NCBI RefSeq assembly: GCF_004349265.1
Contig: NZ_SMFL01000011.1
Coordinates: 1 to 64,000, forward strand
Origin: Dyadobacter psychrotolerans
GTDB taxonomy: Bacteria; Bacteroidota; Bacteroidia; Cytophagales; Spirosomataceae
Direction: 5' to 3'
DNA length: 64,000 bases
The translations under genes were made by a program, and so were the position numbers. The notes under the pieces were generated by a model, which worked only from the letters and a program-made list of their open reading frames with translations, made no database searches and was not told the origin of the DNA. Shown here one piece after another: positions 1 through 8,131 of this stretch. Within the stretch, counting starts at the first letter, position 1; each line of letters starts with the position of its first letter.

Positions 1-261
1 ACTGCTGAGTTTGCCCCACCAACGGTCTGAATATGTTGATAGTAATTCCTTAATTCCGCCCTTAACATAACTATTCCAAAGCCGTTGTGATTGTCGTTCG
101 CCCAATCCAATCGCAGCACCTGCACGAGCTTGGCTACGATACTCTCCCATTTTTAGCGATCTTATAAATCGAATTCGATCACGACGCATTGCATTCTTTT
201 CACGCTTTTCCATGAAAAGCAAATCAGCTATACTTTCCTTAATAATGTCAGCATATTTCAT
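1..261 (-). CDS. IS630-like transposase N-terminal HTH region (partial)
   Basis: An open frame of 87 codons runs off the left edge of the window; its ATG is the complement of 259-261. The peptide begins MKYADIIKESIADLLF and continues with a basic segment (MRRDRIRFIRSLKMGEYRS). A helix-turn-helix region follows (QARAGAAIGLGERQSQRLWNS), then YVKGGIKELL. This resembles the DNA-binding N-terminus of IS630/winged-helix transposases. The DDE catalytic part would lie outside the window, so intactness cannot be judged. No terminal inverted repeat can be assigned because only one side is visible. It could also be a stand-alone regulator; the transposase reading rests on pattern similarity alone. Confidence 0.6.
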   Translation of the reverse strand, partial: MKYADIIKESIADLLFMEKREKNAMRRDRIRFIRSLKMGEYRSQARAGAAIGLGERQSQRLWNSYVKGGIKELLSTYSDRWWGKLSS

Positions 262-534
262 ATATAAATATACGACTTTTTATTTTGAAATTAGTATTAC
301 TATTGATCTCTCCGGCGCGCAAATGGTATGTAGTTTGCATATCTAATCTTATTTACAAATCTCAAACAGACTATCAGAATACTAATATAACTCATCCTAT
401 TTTTATTTTAACGAAGTGCCTATTTAAATGATTGAAACGCGGAGCTAAAAGTGAGTTTCGCGGAGTTACGCAGAGTTTATAAAATTATCTCTGCGAAACT
501 CTGCGCAAAACTCAATTAACTCTGCGTTGAAAAC
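262..534. repeat. Intergenic stretch with imperfect GCGGAGTT/ACGCAGAG hairpin
   Basis: No gene is visible here. At about 440-530 the words GAGTTTCGCGGAG, ACGCAGAGTTT, CTCTGCGAAACTC and CTCTGCGCAAAACTC alternate in direct and inverted orientation around a central TATAAAATTAT, giving a long imperfect hairpin. It sits just after the stop of the minus-strand TonB receptor and may act as a terminator or transcript-stabilising element. A similar element with related words lies at 43532-43615. The remainder (262-435) is AT-rich, with a short GC island (CCGGCGCGC) near 313. Confidence 0.5.
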
Positions 535-2988
535 TCAAAACTTAAAATTCACCCCAACCAGAAAATTGGTCCCTGCCTGTGGGAAGTAGAAATTCTCCTG
601 AGTAAGAACATCACCAGCAAAATAACCATAGGTGTAGCCATTCGACTCATATTTCTCATTCAAAATATTATTCACCAATAAATTGAATCCGATTTCTTTT
701 ATCCAGGTTGGTTTGATCGTCCAGGTTAACCGGATATCATTGGTAAAGTATGCATCCAGTTTCCGGGTTTCGCTTGAGGTGTTATCGAGATATTGCTTTC
801 CTACATATTTAGTCAGCAAAGCCAATTCGAAATTCTTTTTGGGGCTATACACAAACTGACTGCCGACGATTACGTTCGGTGAGAATGAAATATCCGATTT
901 TCCGTGATTTATAGTTCTGTATTCATAGGTATCGTAATCGATTACGTACTCAGTGAAATTATCAATTTTGTTTTGGCTGAAGGTTGCGTTTGCGTTCCAT
1001 TTCAGGAATTTGCTAAATGCTATTGCGCCTTCAAGTTCAATACCGGTGCGATAACTTTTCGGCACATTTACGCGTATTGAATTTCCGACATCGTTAATTT
1101 GTCCGGTTAATACCAATTGATTTTTGTAGCTCATCAGGTAATAATTCGCTGCAACTGCCCAGATTCCCCTTTGCGTACGAAAACCCGCCTCCACATTATG
1201 CATTGTTTCATTTTTTGGAAATAATTGTGCGGTCGAATTGGTAAAATCATCACGGTTCGGTTCACGGTTACCCAGGCTATACGAGGCGTAAACAGAACTC
1301 TGATCAGCAATCCGGTAAGTTAAACCTGCCTTTGGATTTACAAAAGAGTAAGACTGGTCAACGGCGTGCAGGATCAAGTCATTATCCGTTCCGTCGATCG
1401 TATGGCTGACCTGGCGGAACTGAATGTCGGCGAAGGCATTCAGTTTTTCGGTAAGCTGATAATAAAGTTTACCATAAATATTAAAATCCTTTTTTACGGC
1501 CTTATTGTAATAATACTGATGTTCGTTCTCAATGTTTCCAGCATTCCGTGCCCAGATAATCTGTCCGTAATGCTTGCCATCGTACCGGTTCCATCCGCCG
1601 CCAATGCTTGCTGTAAGTTTTTTGAAACTGTTATAATCAAATGAGAAGGTGGTTCCATAGAAGTAATTATCCAGCCAGCGACGGCGGATCAGATCGGTGC
1701 GGGCAAGTGTATCACTGCCAATAATGGTGTTGGAAAGATTGTAATTGCTGTATTTGTCATTTGTCCGGTATTGCTCGTAGTAACCCAATCCGCGGACCAG
1801 GAATCCGTTGACATTAAATGTAAGTTTGTCACTCAGTGTGTGGGAAGAAACCAGCTGATAATGATCCTGGCGGTAGTTATCTACTTCGTTTTTATAAGTA
1901 TATGAATTGAAGGTCCGTTCATCAGAATTCAGTAAATTCTCAGCATCTTTTTCACCTATTCCATTTCTGTCGATGTATTCCAGAATACCTTCGCGGTTTC
2001 CTTTTAATTTTGCCTCAGGCACGCCATTCCAGGATTGATAAGTTCTTTCTTTTCCTGAAAAGACATTGGCACGTACAAAACTTTTCTTGCCAAAATAAGC
2101 TCCTGATAAATAATAAGAGTGTAATTCCGAAGAAGCGCGATCTACAAAACCGTCGGACGAAACCCGTGAGAGACGAGCGTCAACTGTAAATTTGTCTTTA
2201 AGAAGTCCGGTACCAAGTTTGATTGTATTCTTAAAAGTATTGAAAGAACCATATGAGTTGTTTAACTCCGCATAAGCTTCCTGGCGAAAAGCATTGGTAT
2301 TAATATTCACTGAAGCACCAAAAGCACCTGCGCCATTTGTGGAAGTCCCTACGCCTCGCTGAATTTGAACACTGCTGACAGATGAGGCAAAATCAGGCAT
2401 ATTCACCCAAAAAACGCCCTGACTTTCAGCATCATTGTAAGGAATTCCATTTACCGTGACATTGATACGTGTCGCATCGGAACCACGGATACGGATTCCT
2501 GTGTAACCAACACCTCCGCCCGCATCACTTGTGCTGACCAGCGAAGGAGTAAAGTTTAACAAAACCGGCAAATCCTGGCCAAGATTTTGTTTTTCAATTG
2601 CCTCAGCACTTACATTGGTGTAAGCCATGCCGTTTTTGTCGGTAACCCGCGTGGCACTGATAATTACCTCATCGGCCTGGTAAGTACTTTTGTTTAACTT
2701 AATTTCCAGAGCGTTGCCGGATTCTGAAATGCCAAATTTTACGGACTGATACCCAATGTAGGAAACGTCCAGCGACTGAACATTCTCAGAAATGTTTTTT
2801 AACGTAAAATTTCCGTCTTTATCAGAAGCTGCACCCCGGATCTCCCCGGCGCGGATGGTAGCACCAGGCAATGGTTTGCCGTCGGCAACATCGGTTATTC
2901 TTCCGGAAATGGATTTTTGAGCCCAAACAGGCAAAATGGATAGAGCGCTGAACATCAGCATCAACAGATAGGTCGTAACTTTTCGCAC
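535..2988 (-). CDS. TonB-dependent outer-membrane receptor, TPP-riboswitch controlled (probable thiamin uptake)
   Basis: An 817-residue receptor importing a scarce ligand across the outer membrane with TonB energy. Visible parts are a signal peptide (about 1-23, ending VWAQ), a carboxypeptidase-like regulatory domain (about 25-105, with GKPLPGATI), a plug domain (about 115-230) and a beta-barrel ending in the aromatic residue KF. The start is GTG (complement of 2986-2988); no upstream in-frame ATG fits. A complete TPP riboswitch lies in the leader about 130 nt upstream, so the ligand is probably thiamin, a thiamin phosphate or a precursor. TPP-controlled TonB receptors are known in Bacteroidota. 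No thi or pnuT gene is adjacent, so it stands alone. Family certain; ligand inferred from the riboswitch. Confidence 0.92.
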   Translation of the reverse strand: MRKVTTYLLMLMFSALSILPVWAQKSISGRITDVADGKPLPGATIRAGEIRGAASDKDGNFTLKNISENVQSLDVSYIGYQSVKFGISESGNALEIKLNKSTYQADEVIISATRVTDKNGMAYTNVSAEAIEKQNLGQDLPVLLNFTPSLVSTSDAGGGVGYTGIRIRGSDATRINVTVNGIPYNDAESQGVFWVNMPDFASSVSSVQIQRGVGTSTNGAGAFGASVNINTNAFRQEAYAELNNSYGSFNTFKNTIKLGTGLLKDKFTVDARLSRVSSDGFVDRASSELHSYYLSGAYFGKKSFVRANVFSGKERTYQSWNGVPEAKLKGNREGILEYIDRNGIGEKDAENLLNSDERTFNSYTYKNEVDNYRQDHYQLVSSHTLSDKLTFNVNGFLVRGLGYYEQYRTNDKYSNYNLSNTIIGSDTLARTDLIRRRWLDNYFYGTTFSFDYNSFKKLTASIGGGWNRYDGKHYGQIIWARNAGNIENEHQYYYNKAVKKDFNIYGKLYYQLTEKLNAFADIQFRQVSHTIDGTDNDLILHAVDQSYSFVNPKAGLTYRIADQSSVYASYSLGNREPNRDDFTNSTAQLFPKNETMHNVEAGFRTQRGIWAVAANYYLMSYKNQLVLTGQINDVGNSIRVNVPKSYRTGIELEGAIAFSKFLKWNANATFSQNKIDNFTEYVIDYDTYEYRTINHGKSDISFSPNVIVGSQFVYSPKKNFELALLTKYVGKQYLDNTSSETRKLDAYFTNDIRLTWTIKPTWIKEIGFNLLVNNILNEKYESNGYTYGYFAGDVLTQENFYFPQAGTNFLVGVNFKF

Positions 2989-3114
2989 GGCGATAAAGTG
3001 GTTACGAACAGGCAGGGGCCACCTATCCTTGGTTAAATTATAAAAAATTGAAAACAGCTAAAATTGGTAATGGCTTGAAAGTCAGTAAAACGAACATTCT
3101 TTCCTTACGTTAAG

Positions 3115-3200
3115 CTTTCTCTCCCTACGCCGGCATTATCCGGATCAGGTAGTATGGGTATGATCTCAGCCCGTTCGGTTGGGCACCCCTATGAGATTCT
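3115..3200 (-). promoter_or_regulatory. TPP (thiamin pyrophosphate) riboswitch, THI element
   Basis: Read on the minus strand, the stretch holds the conserved THI-box words in order: AGGGGTGCCC, GGGCTGAGAT, ATACCC, ACCTGATCCGGATAATGCC and GGCGTAGGGA. TCTC and GAGA can close the basal P1 stem. The element lies in the 5' leader of the TonB-dependent receptor ending at 535, with about 125 nt before its GTG. When TPP binds, such elements switch off expression. No clear intrinsic terminator with a T-run is seen between aptamer and gene, so the switch may act on translation initiation; that part is inference. Confidence 0.96.
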
Positions 3201-3358
3201 CGTGCAAAGTTAGGTCAGATATCTGAATGATTCAATGGACACCAAAGATTATTGTATTTTAAATACCGGATCATCTTCGGTAAATGACTTAAAATAAACT
3301 CATTTTACGTATTTTTACTAACGAAATCGAACTTCTTATTTAAGACGTATATAAAAAT

Positions 3359-4612
3359 ATGGCACACTATACCGACGCTGCTTTCGACACCGCGCAGCAT
3401 GCAATGGAACTGGAATATAAGTACGGAGCTCATAATTATAAACCGATGCCGGTGGTGCTGACCAAAGGATTGGGTGTGCACCTGTGGGATGTGGAGGGGA
3501 AAAAATATCTGGATTTTCTTTCTGCATACAGCGCGGTAAGCCAGGGGCATTGTCATCCGAAGATTGTGAATGCGTTAATCGAGCAGGCGCAAAAACTAAC
3601 TTTAACCTCACGGGCTTTTTACAACGATCGTTTGGGTGAATGTGAAAAGTTCCTTTGCGAATATTTTGGATATGATAAAGTCCTGATGATGAATTCAGGC
3701 GTAGAGGGTGGTGAAACTGCTTTGAAGCTAACCCGTAAATGGGCTTACAAAGTAAAAGGAATTGCTCCTGATAAAGCCAAAACATTGTATGCATCCGGTA
3801 ATTTCTGGGGAAGGACGCTGGCTGCAATTTCTTCTTCAACGGATCCTTCGAGTACGGATGATTACGGGCCATTTTTGCCGGGTGTTGTGATCATTCCTTA
3901 TGATGATCTGGATTCATTGGAAAATACATTAAAGAATGATGCGGACATTGCCGGATTTATGGTTGAACCGATTCAGGGTGAAGCTGGTGTGGTTGTTCCA
4001 AAAGATGGATATCTTAAAGGCGTTCGTGAACTGTGTACCAAATACAATGTTCTCTTTATTGCGGATGAGGTACAAACGGGCATCGGCCGGACAGGAAAAA
4101 GACTCGCCTGCGATTGGGAAAATGTAAAACCGGATATTTTGGTCCTTGGAAAAGCGTTATCAGGTGGAACAATCCCTGTTTCAGCTGCGTTTGCAAACGA
4201 CGAAATTATGCTGACGATCGCACCCGGAGAACATGGGTCTACTTATGGCGGAAATCCTTTGGCATGTGCAGTAACGATCGCTGCCTTGCAGGTTGTTGAA
4301 GAGGAAGACCTGGCAGAAAATGCAGAATTTATGGGTCAGCTTTTCCGTAGCAGAATGTTTGTTCTGCAAACGCAATGTTCACTGATTGAAAACGTTAGAG
4401 GAAAGGGTCTTTTGAACGCAGTCGTAATTAACGATACAGAAGACAGCCCCACAGCCATGGACCTTTGTTATAAAATGATGGACAGAGGGTTGCTTTGCAA
4501 ACCTACTCATGGAAATAAAATACGTTTTGCCCCTCCGCTTGTGATTAATGAAGTACAAATGAATGAAGCTTGTGATATAATCAGTGAGGTTTTTCTCAAT
4601 TACAAACAATGA
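3359..4612 (+). CDS. rocD: Ornithine aminotransferase (ornithine--oxo-acid transaminase)
   Basis: A 417-residue class III PLP aminotransferase converting ornithine and 2-oxoglutarate to glutamate-5-semialdehyde and glutamate, linking arginine and proline metabolism. The N-terminus (YGAHNYKPMPVVLTKGLG, then VWDVEG-like and YLDFLSAYSAVSQGHCHP) is characteristic of ornithine transaminases. PLP-site features are MNSGVEGGETALKL, the IADEVQTGIGRTG loop and Lys265 in LVLGKALSGG. Length matches the family. The ATG at 3359 follows an AT-rich leader; the opposite strand upstream carries the riboswitch-controlled receptor. The gene is followed 4 bp later by an unrelated S41 protease gene, so the two may be co-transcribed. 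Confidence 0.95.
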   Translation: MAHYTDAAFDTAQHAMELEYKYGAHNYKPMPVVLTKGLGVHLWDVEGKKYLDFLSAYSAVSQGHCHPKIVNALIEQAQKLTLTSRAFYNDRLGECEKFLCEYFGYDKVLMMNSGVEGGETALKLTRKWAYKVKGIAPDKAKTLYASGNFWGRTLAAISSSTDPSSTDDYGPFLPGVVIIPYDDLDSLENTLKNDADIAGFMVEPIQGEAGVVVPKDGYLKGVRELCTKYNVLFIADEVQTGIGRTGKRLACDWENVKPDILVLGKALSGGTIPVSAAFANDEIMLTIAPGEHGSTYGGNPLACAVTIAALQVVEEEDLAENAEFMGQLFRSRMFVLQTQCSLIENVRGKGLLNAVVINDTEDSPTAMDLCYKMMDRGLLCKPTHGNKIRFAPPLVINEVQMNEACDIISEVFLNYKQ

Positions 4613-4616
4613 CGTT

Positions 4617-6014
4617 ATGCTTTTAAAAAGAATCTTTCTGGTTATGCTGCTGGCAGGTGTGTTGTATGCCTGTAAAGACAAAGTTGTGGAGCCAGCCACC
4701 GAAACACAAACCAACAAGTGGATTCTGGAGCAGATGAACTACTGGTATTACTGGAATGATAAAATTCCTGCTAGTCCGGATATGACTTTGGAGCCGTCTG
4801 CTTTTTTTACTTCGTTGCTGAACAAGTATGACGCAGCAACCAATCCTGACGGAGATCGTTTTTCGTGGATACAGGAAAGTGCGGATGAACTGACTTCGTC
4901 CCTGAACGGTAATTCCAAGACGACCGGCATGGACTACAAGCTGGTTTATTATCCAAGAAACACGACAAACGTTGTCGGGATTGTATTGTACACACTACCA
5001 AATTCACCTGCCTCAAAAGCAGGCATTAGACGTGGAGATGTATTTACAAGCGTAAACGACCAAAAGCTTACCAGCACAAACTACAGCCAGCTTCTTAACG
5101 CATCCGGTACGCTCTCGTTTACCTTTGGCTCAATAACCGATGATGGTACAATTACCGAAGGGACTACGAAAAAATCACTCGAAAAACTTTCTATTCAGGA
5201 GGACCCTGTTTATTATGATACCACTTTTCAGTTTGGTGCAAACAAGGTAGCCTATCTGGTATATCACCACTTTGTGCGCGGCCCGGACAGCGTTAAAAAT
5301 TCGGTTGCTTACGATCAGAAACTTGAAACGGTTTTTGCCAGATTCAAGGCAAATAACGTTAATTCCCTTATTCTGGATCTCCGTTACAATGGCGGTGGCT
5401 ATGTGAGTTCGGCAACCAACCTGGCCAGTCTTATTGGCAAGGTTACAACCAATGATGTGTTTTATTATAAAGAATACAACAAGACTGTTACGCCAGTGCT
5501 CGAAAAACAATACGGAGCGAATTTCTTCTTTGAGAAATTCCAGTCCAAGCCTCAGAACATTGGTTCAAGTCTTAACAACTTCATCATCCTTGTCTCCGGA
5601 AATTCTGCTTCCGCGAGTGAACTGGTAATTAACGGGCTGAAACCTTTTATGAATGTAACTTTGGTAGGTGCTAAAACGTATGGAAAAAACGTAGGTTCAA
5701 TTACCATAACCGGAGAGGATGAAGGTATCAAGTGGGGATTGCAGCCAATTGTTACCAAATCTTTCAATAGTCTTCGCAAATCGGATTATTCGGTAGGTTT
5801 CACGCCGGACTACGCCGTTGCGGAAGGTACCAAACTTTACCCATACGGAAATCCAAGAGATCCTTTGCTAGGAGAAGCCTTGTTTAGAATTGTGGGTTCA
5901 CGTGTTGTGAGGCAAAGCACTTTGCAGGCAGCAAGAACAAATGCTGATGTTCAGGAAATTGAATCGACGGTTAGTAAAAAGGCTGGCGGGAGTAATATGT
6001 TTTTTGATAAATAA
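4617..6014 (+). CDS. S41-family (C-terminal processing type) peptidase lipoprotein
   Basis: A secreted serine protease of about 465 residues. The chosen ATG at 4617 gives a clean lipoprotein signal (MLLKRIFLVMLLAGVLYAC, lipid-modified Cys19); an upstream start at 4584 would add a non-signal stretch overlapping rocD. A PDZ-like segment (SPASKAGIRRGDVFTSVNDQ) precedes the S41 domain with LILDLRYNGGGYV, the SASASE serine motif and the KTYGKNVG lysine segment, matching the Ser/Lys dyad of the family. It likely acts in the periplasm or at the outer membrane on protein C-termini; the substrate is unknown. The upstream gene is rocD, 4 bp away, with no obvious functional link. Confidence 0.9.
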   Translation: MLLKRIFLVMLLAGVLYACKDKVVEPATETQTNKWILEQMNYWYYWNDKIPASPDMTLEPSAFFTSLLNKYDAATNPDGDRFSWIQESADELTSSLNGNSKTTGMDYKLVYYPRNTTNVVGIVLYTLPNSPASKAGIRRGDVFTSVNDQKLTSTNYSQLLNASGTLSFTFGSITDDGTITEGTTKKSLEKLSIQEDPVYYDTTFQFGANKVAYLVYHHFVRGPDSVKNSVAYDQKLETVFARFKANNVNSLILDLRYNGGGYVSSATNLASLIGKVTTNDVFYYKEYNKTVTPVLEKQYGANFFFEKFQSKPQNIGSSLNNFIILVSGNSASASELVINGLKPFMNVTLVGAKTYGKNVGSITITGEDEGIKWGLQPIVTKSFNSLRKSDYSVGFTPDYAVAEGTKLYPYGNPRDPLLGEALFRIVGSRVVRQSTLQAARTNADVQEIESTVSKKAGGSNMFFDK

Positions 6015-6051
6015 AAAAAGCTGTCCGAATTAAATATCGCATCTGCCTTTT

Positions 6052-6069
6052 TGTAAGGCACAGTTTTTA
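6052..6069 (+). terminator. Possible short terminator after S41 protease
   Basis: TGCCTT and AAGGCA flank a short T-rich loop and are followed by CAGTTTTT. The stem is short and the score is modest, but the position just after the protease stop fits. Confidence 0.4.
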
Positions 6070-6109
6070 TATTATTGAAATATACATTTCACAATAAACT
6101 AAAAACATA

Positions 6110-6364
6110 ATGGGAATTTTAACCTGGATCATCGTCGGCCTCCTTGCCGGAGCAATTGCAAAAGCACTTCACCCTGGTAAGGATCCGGGCGGCTTTATCG
6201 TTACTATTCTGATCGGTATCGCCGGTGCAGTTGTCGGCGGCTGGATTTCATCCATGCTTGGTTATGGCACTGTTGACGGGTTCGATATCGGAAGCCTTTT
6301 TATTGCAATTCTTGGGGCTGTGTTACTTCTTTTTCTTTACAGGAAGTTCAGTACCAAAGCTTAA
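6110..6364 (+). CDS. GlsB/YeaQ/YmgE-family small stress membrane protein
   Basis: An 84-residue protein with three hydrophobic segments and repeated small-residue packing (LAGAIAKALHPG, GIAGAVVGGWISSMLG, ILGAVLLLFLYR). This is the pattern of the transglycosylase-associated / GlsB-YeaQ-YmgE family in the cytoplasmic membrane. Members are often stress induced, but their biochemical role is not known. The gene is monocistronic by layout: a weak terminator precedes it and a strong one follows. Confidence 0.88.
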   Translation: MGILTWIIVGLLAGAIAKALHPGKDPGGFIVTILIGIAGAVVGGWISSMLGYGTVDGFDIGSLFIAILGAVLLLFLYRKFSTKA

Positions 6365-6384
6365 AGAAATAATTCACAAGCCAG

Positions 6385-6428
6385 TGGTGAGGGAAACAGT
6401 TTTAGTCTGTTCTCTCACCATTTTTATT
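6385..6428 (+). terminator. Rho-independent terminator
   Basis: TGGTGAGGGAAACAG and CTGTTCTCTCACCA form a 14-15 bp stem with one bulge, closed by TTTTAGT and followed by TTTTTATTT. It ends the small membrane protein transcript. Confidence 0.85.
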
Positions 6429-6479
6429 TACTAATTTTACTAAATTTCCCAATTGAAATCTTAACCAACCGATCACGTT

Positions 6480-8039
6480 ATGAAGCTGGTGAACGATATG
6501 ACCGTCTGGTTTTTAAAGCGGCGCTTTGAAAGGATTGAACAGTTTATGAAAACCCCCGTTGAAACCCAGCAACGCATATTTTCTGAACTGATAGAAACTG
6601 CACGTTACACAGAGTGGGGATCAAAGCACAATTATGGCCAGATCAAAACCATAAAGGAATTTCAGGATCAGGTTCCGGTTTCTTCTTATGAGGAGCTGTA
6701 TCCATATATAGAGAGAGTTTTAAAAGGGGAGCCAAACGTACTTTGGCCCTCACCGATTGAGTGGTTTTCCAAATCTTCCGGAACAACCAACGCGAGAAGC
6801 AAATACCTGCCGGTATCGCCGGAGGCGCTGGAAGAATGCCATTATGAAGGCGGCAAGGACATGATGACGCTGCTCATCCATAACCGTCCGGAAACAAGGG
6901 TTTTTGACGGAAAAGGCCTCTCGATAGGCGGAACACTTCATGCAAATCCCTTCGATGATCATACCCAGGTTGGAGATGTATCTGCTGTTATTATGCAAAA
7001 TTTACCTGCATGGGGAGAGTTTATGCGTACGCCGCCGCTTGAGGTAGCACTGATGGATCATTGGGAAAGCAAGCTGGAAAAAATGGCTGCGATCTGTTCG
7101 CAGGAAAACGTTACGAGTATTCTGGGCGTGCCAACCTGGACCATTGTCCTTCTTGACCAGATTCTTGAACTGACAAAAAAAGAAAACATGCTCGAAGTCT
7201 GGCCCGACTTTGAGGTTTTCGTGCACGGAGCAGTTTCTTTTGAGCCTTATCGCGATCTGTTCACAAAAAAATATTTTCCTTCCGACCAGGTAACCTATCT
7301 GGAAACGTACAGCGCATCCGAAGGCTTTTTTGCTATTCAGGATGATCTGAGCAAAGTGGGCGAAATGCTGTTGATGCTCGATTATGGCATTTTCTACGAA
7401 TTTATCCCGATGGATGAAGTGGGTAAAACCCATCCGAAAGCACTGTTGCTGGATGAAGTCGAAGTGGGCGTAAACTATGCTCTGGTAATTTCAACCAACG
7501 CAGGTTTATGGCGTTACCTGATTGGTGACACGATTAAATTTACTTCTAAAAATCCATTTCGGGTAAAAGTGAGTGGCCGAACCAAACATTTTATCAATGC
7601 TTTTGGAGAGGAGGTCATTGTCGAAAATGCGGATCATGCGATAAAAATGGCTACGCAGAAAACCAATTCACTGGTAGCCAACTATACCGCCGGGCCGGTT
7701 TACATGGGCGACGGATCACGTGGAAGACATGAATGGGTGATAGAATTTACAGAAGAGCCAGGCAGTCAGAAGGAATTTGCAAAAATTCTGGACGAATCGC
7801 TCAGGGAGGTAAATTCGGATTATGATGCCAAACGTTACAAAGATATGGCACTTTTAGAGCCGGTTATTCATTTTGTACCTGCCGGGACGTTTTATGCATG
7901 GATGGGGAAACGCCAGAAACTTGGAGGCCAGAATAAGGTTCCGCGACTAAGTAATGACCGTCTTTATCTGGACGATCTGCTGGCCATGCTCAAAGATGGG
8001 CTGTCAGCAGTCGGCTATCAGCAATCGGCAGAAAGCTGA
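6480..8039 (+). CDS. GH3 auxin-responsive-promoter family acyl-adenylating enzyme
   Basis: A 519-residue member of the GH3 family, within the adenylate-forming superfamily. Plant members conjugate acyl hormones to amino acids; the bacterial substrates are unknown. Visible features are the nucleotide-binding SKSSGTTNARSKYLPVS loop (about 97-113), the YSASEGFFA segment (about 279-287) and the YLIGDTIKFTS / RTKHFINAFGEEV hinge to the C-terminal domain, all as in the family. The last residues (LSAVGYQQSAES) are encoded by a degenerate copy of a GGCTATCAGC repeat seen elsewhere in the window, so the tail may have been replaced by repeat-derived sequence. The next gene, sbcC, is 92 bp downstream. 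Confidence 0.9.
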   Translation: MKLVNDMTVWFLKRRFERIEQFMKTPVETQQRIFSELIETARYTEWGSKHNYGQIKTIKEFQDQVPVSSYEELYPYIERVLKGEPNVLWPSPIEWFSKSSGTTNARSKYLPVSPEALEECHYEGGKDMMTLLIHNRPETRVFDGKGLSIGGTLHANPFDDHTQVGDVSAVIMQNLPAWGEFMRTPPLEVALMDHWESKLEKMAAICSQENVTSILGVPTWTIVLLDQILELTKKENMLEVWPDFEVFVHGAVSFEPYRDLFTKKYFPSDQVTYLETYSASEGFFAIQDDLSKVGEMLLMLDYGIFYEFIPMDEVGKTHPKALLLDEVEVGVNYALVISTNAGLWRYLIGDTIKFTSKNPFRVKVSGRTKHFINAFGEEVIVENADHAIKMATQKTNSLVANYTAGPVYMGDGSRGRHEWVIEFTEEPGSQKEFAKILDESLREVNSDYDAKRYKDMALLEPVIHFVPAGTFYAWMGKRQKLGGQNKVPRLSNDRLYLDDLLAMLKDGLSAVGYQQSAES

Positions 8040-8127
8040 TAACCCGATTGAACTATTCCGTCATGGGTAAATAAGCAACTCAAAATATTGAACAACATGT
8101 AGCCGAAAGCTGACGGCTAACAGCCTT
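7998..8127. repeat. Degenerate GCTATCGGC-type repeats around GH3 stop
   Basis: From 7998 to 8042 the sequence strings together GCTGTCAGCAGTCGGCTATCAGCAA and TCGGCAGAAAGCTGAT; from 8100 to 8126 it has AGCCGAAAGCTGACGGCTAACAGCC. These are diverged copies of the TATCGGC heptamer that is perfectly repeated at 31639-31729. The first block encodes the C-terminus of the GH3 protein. Confidence 0.6.
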
Positions 8128-8131
8128 AAAA

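Noticed and set aside
1..534. Complete insertion sequence at the left edge
   Set aside because: Only one end is in the window; no terminal inverted repeats or target duplication could be paired.
3336..3872. Minus-strand open frame of 178 codons
   Set aside because: Lies fully within rocD in antisense, with low-complexity His/Pro composition and no family pattern.
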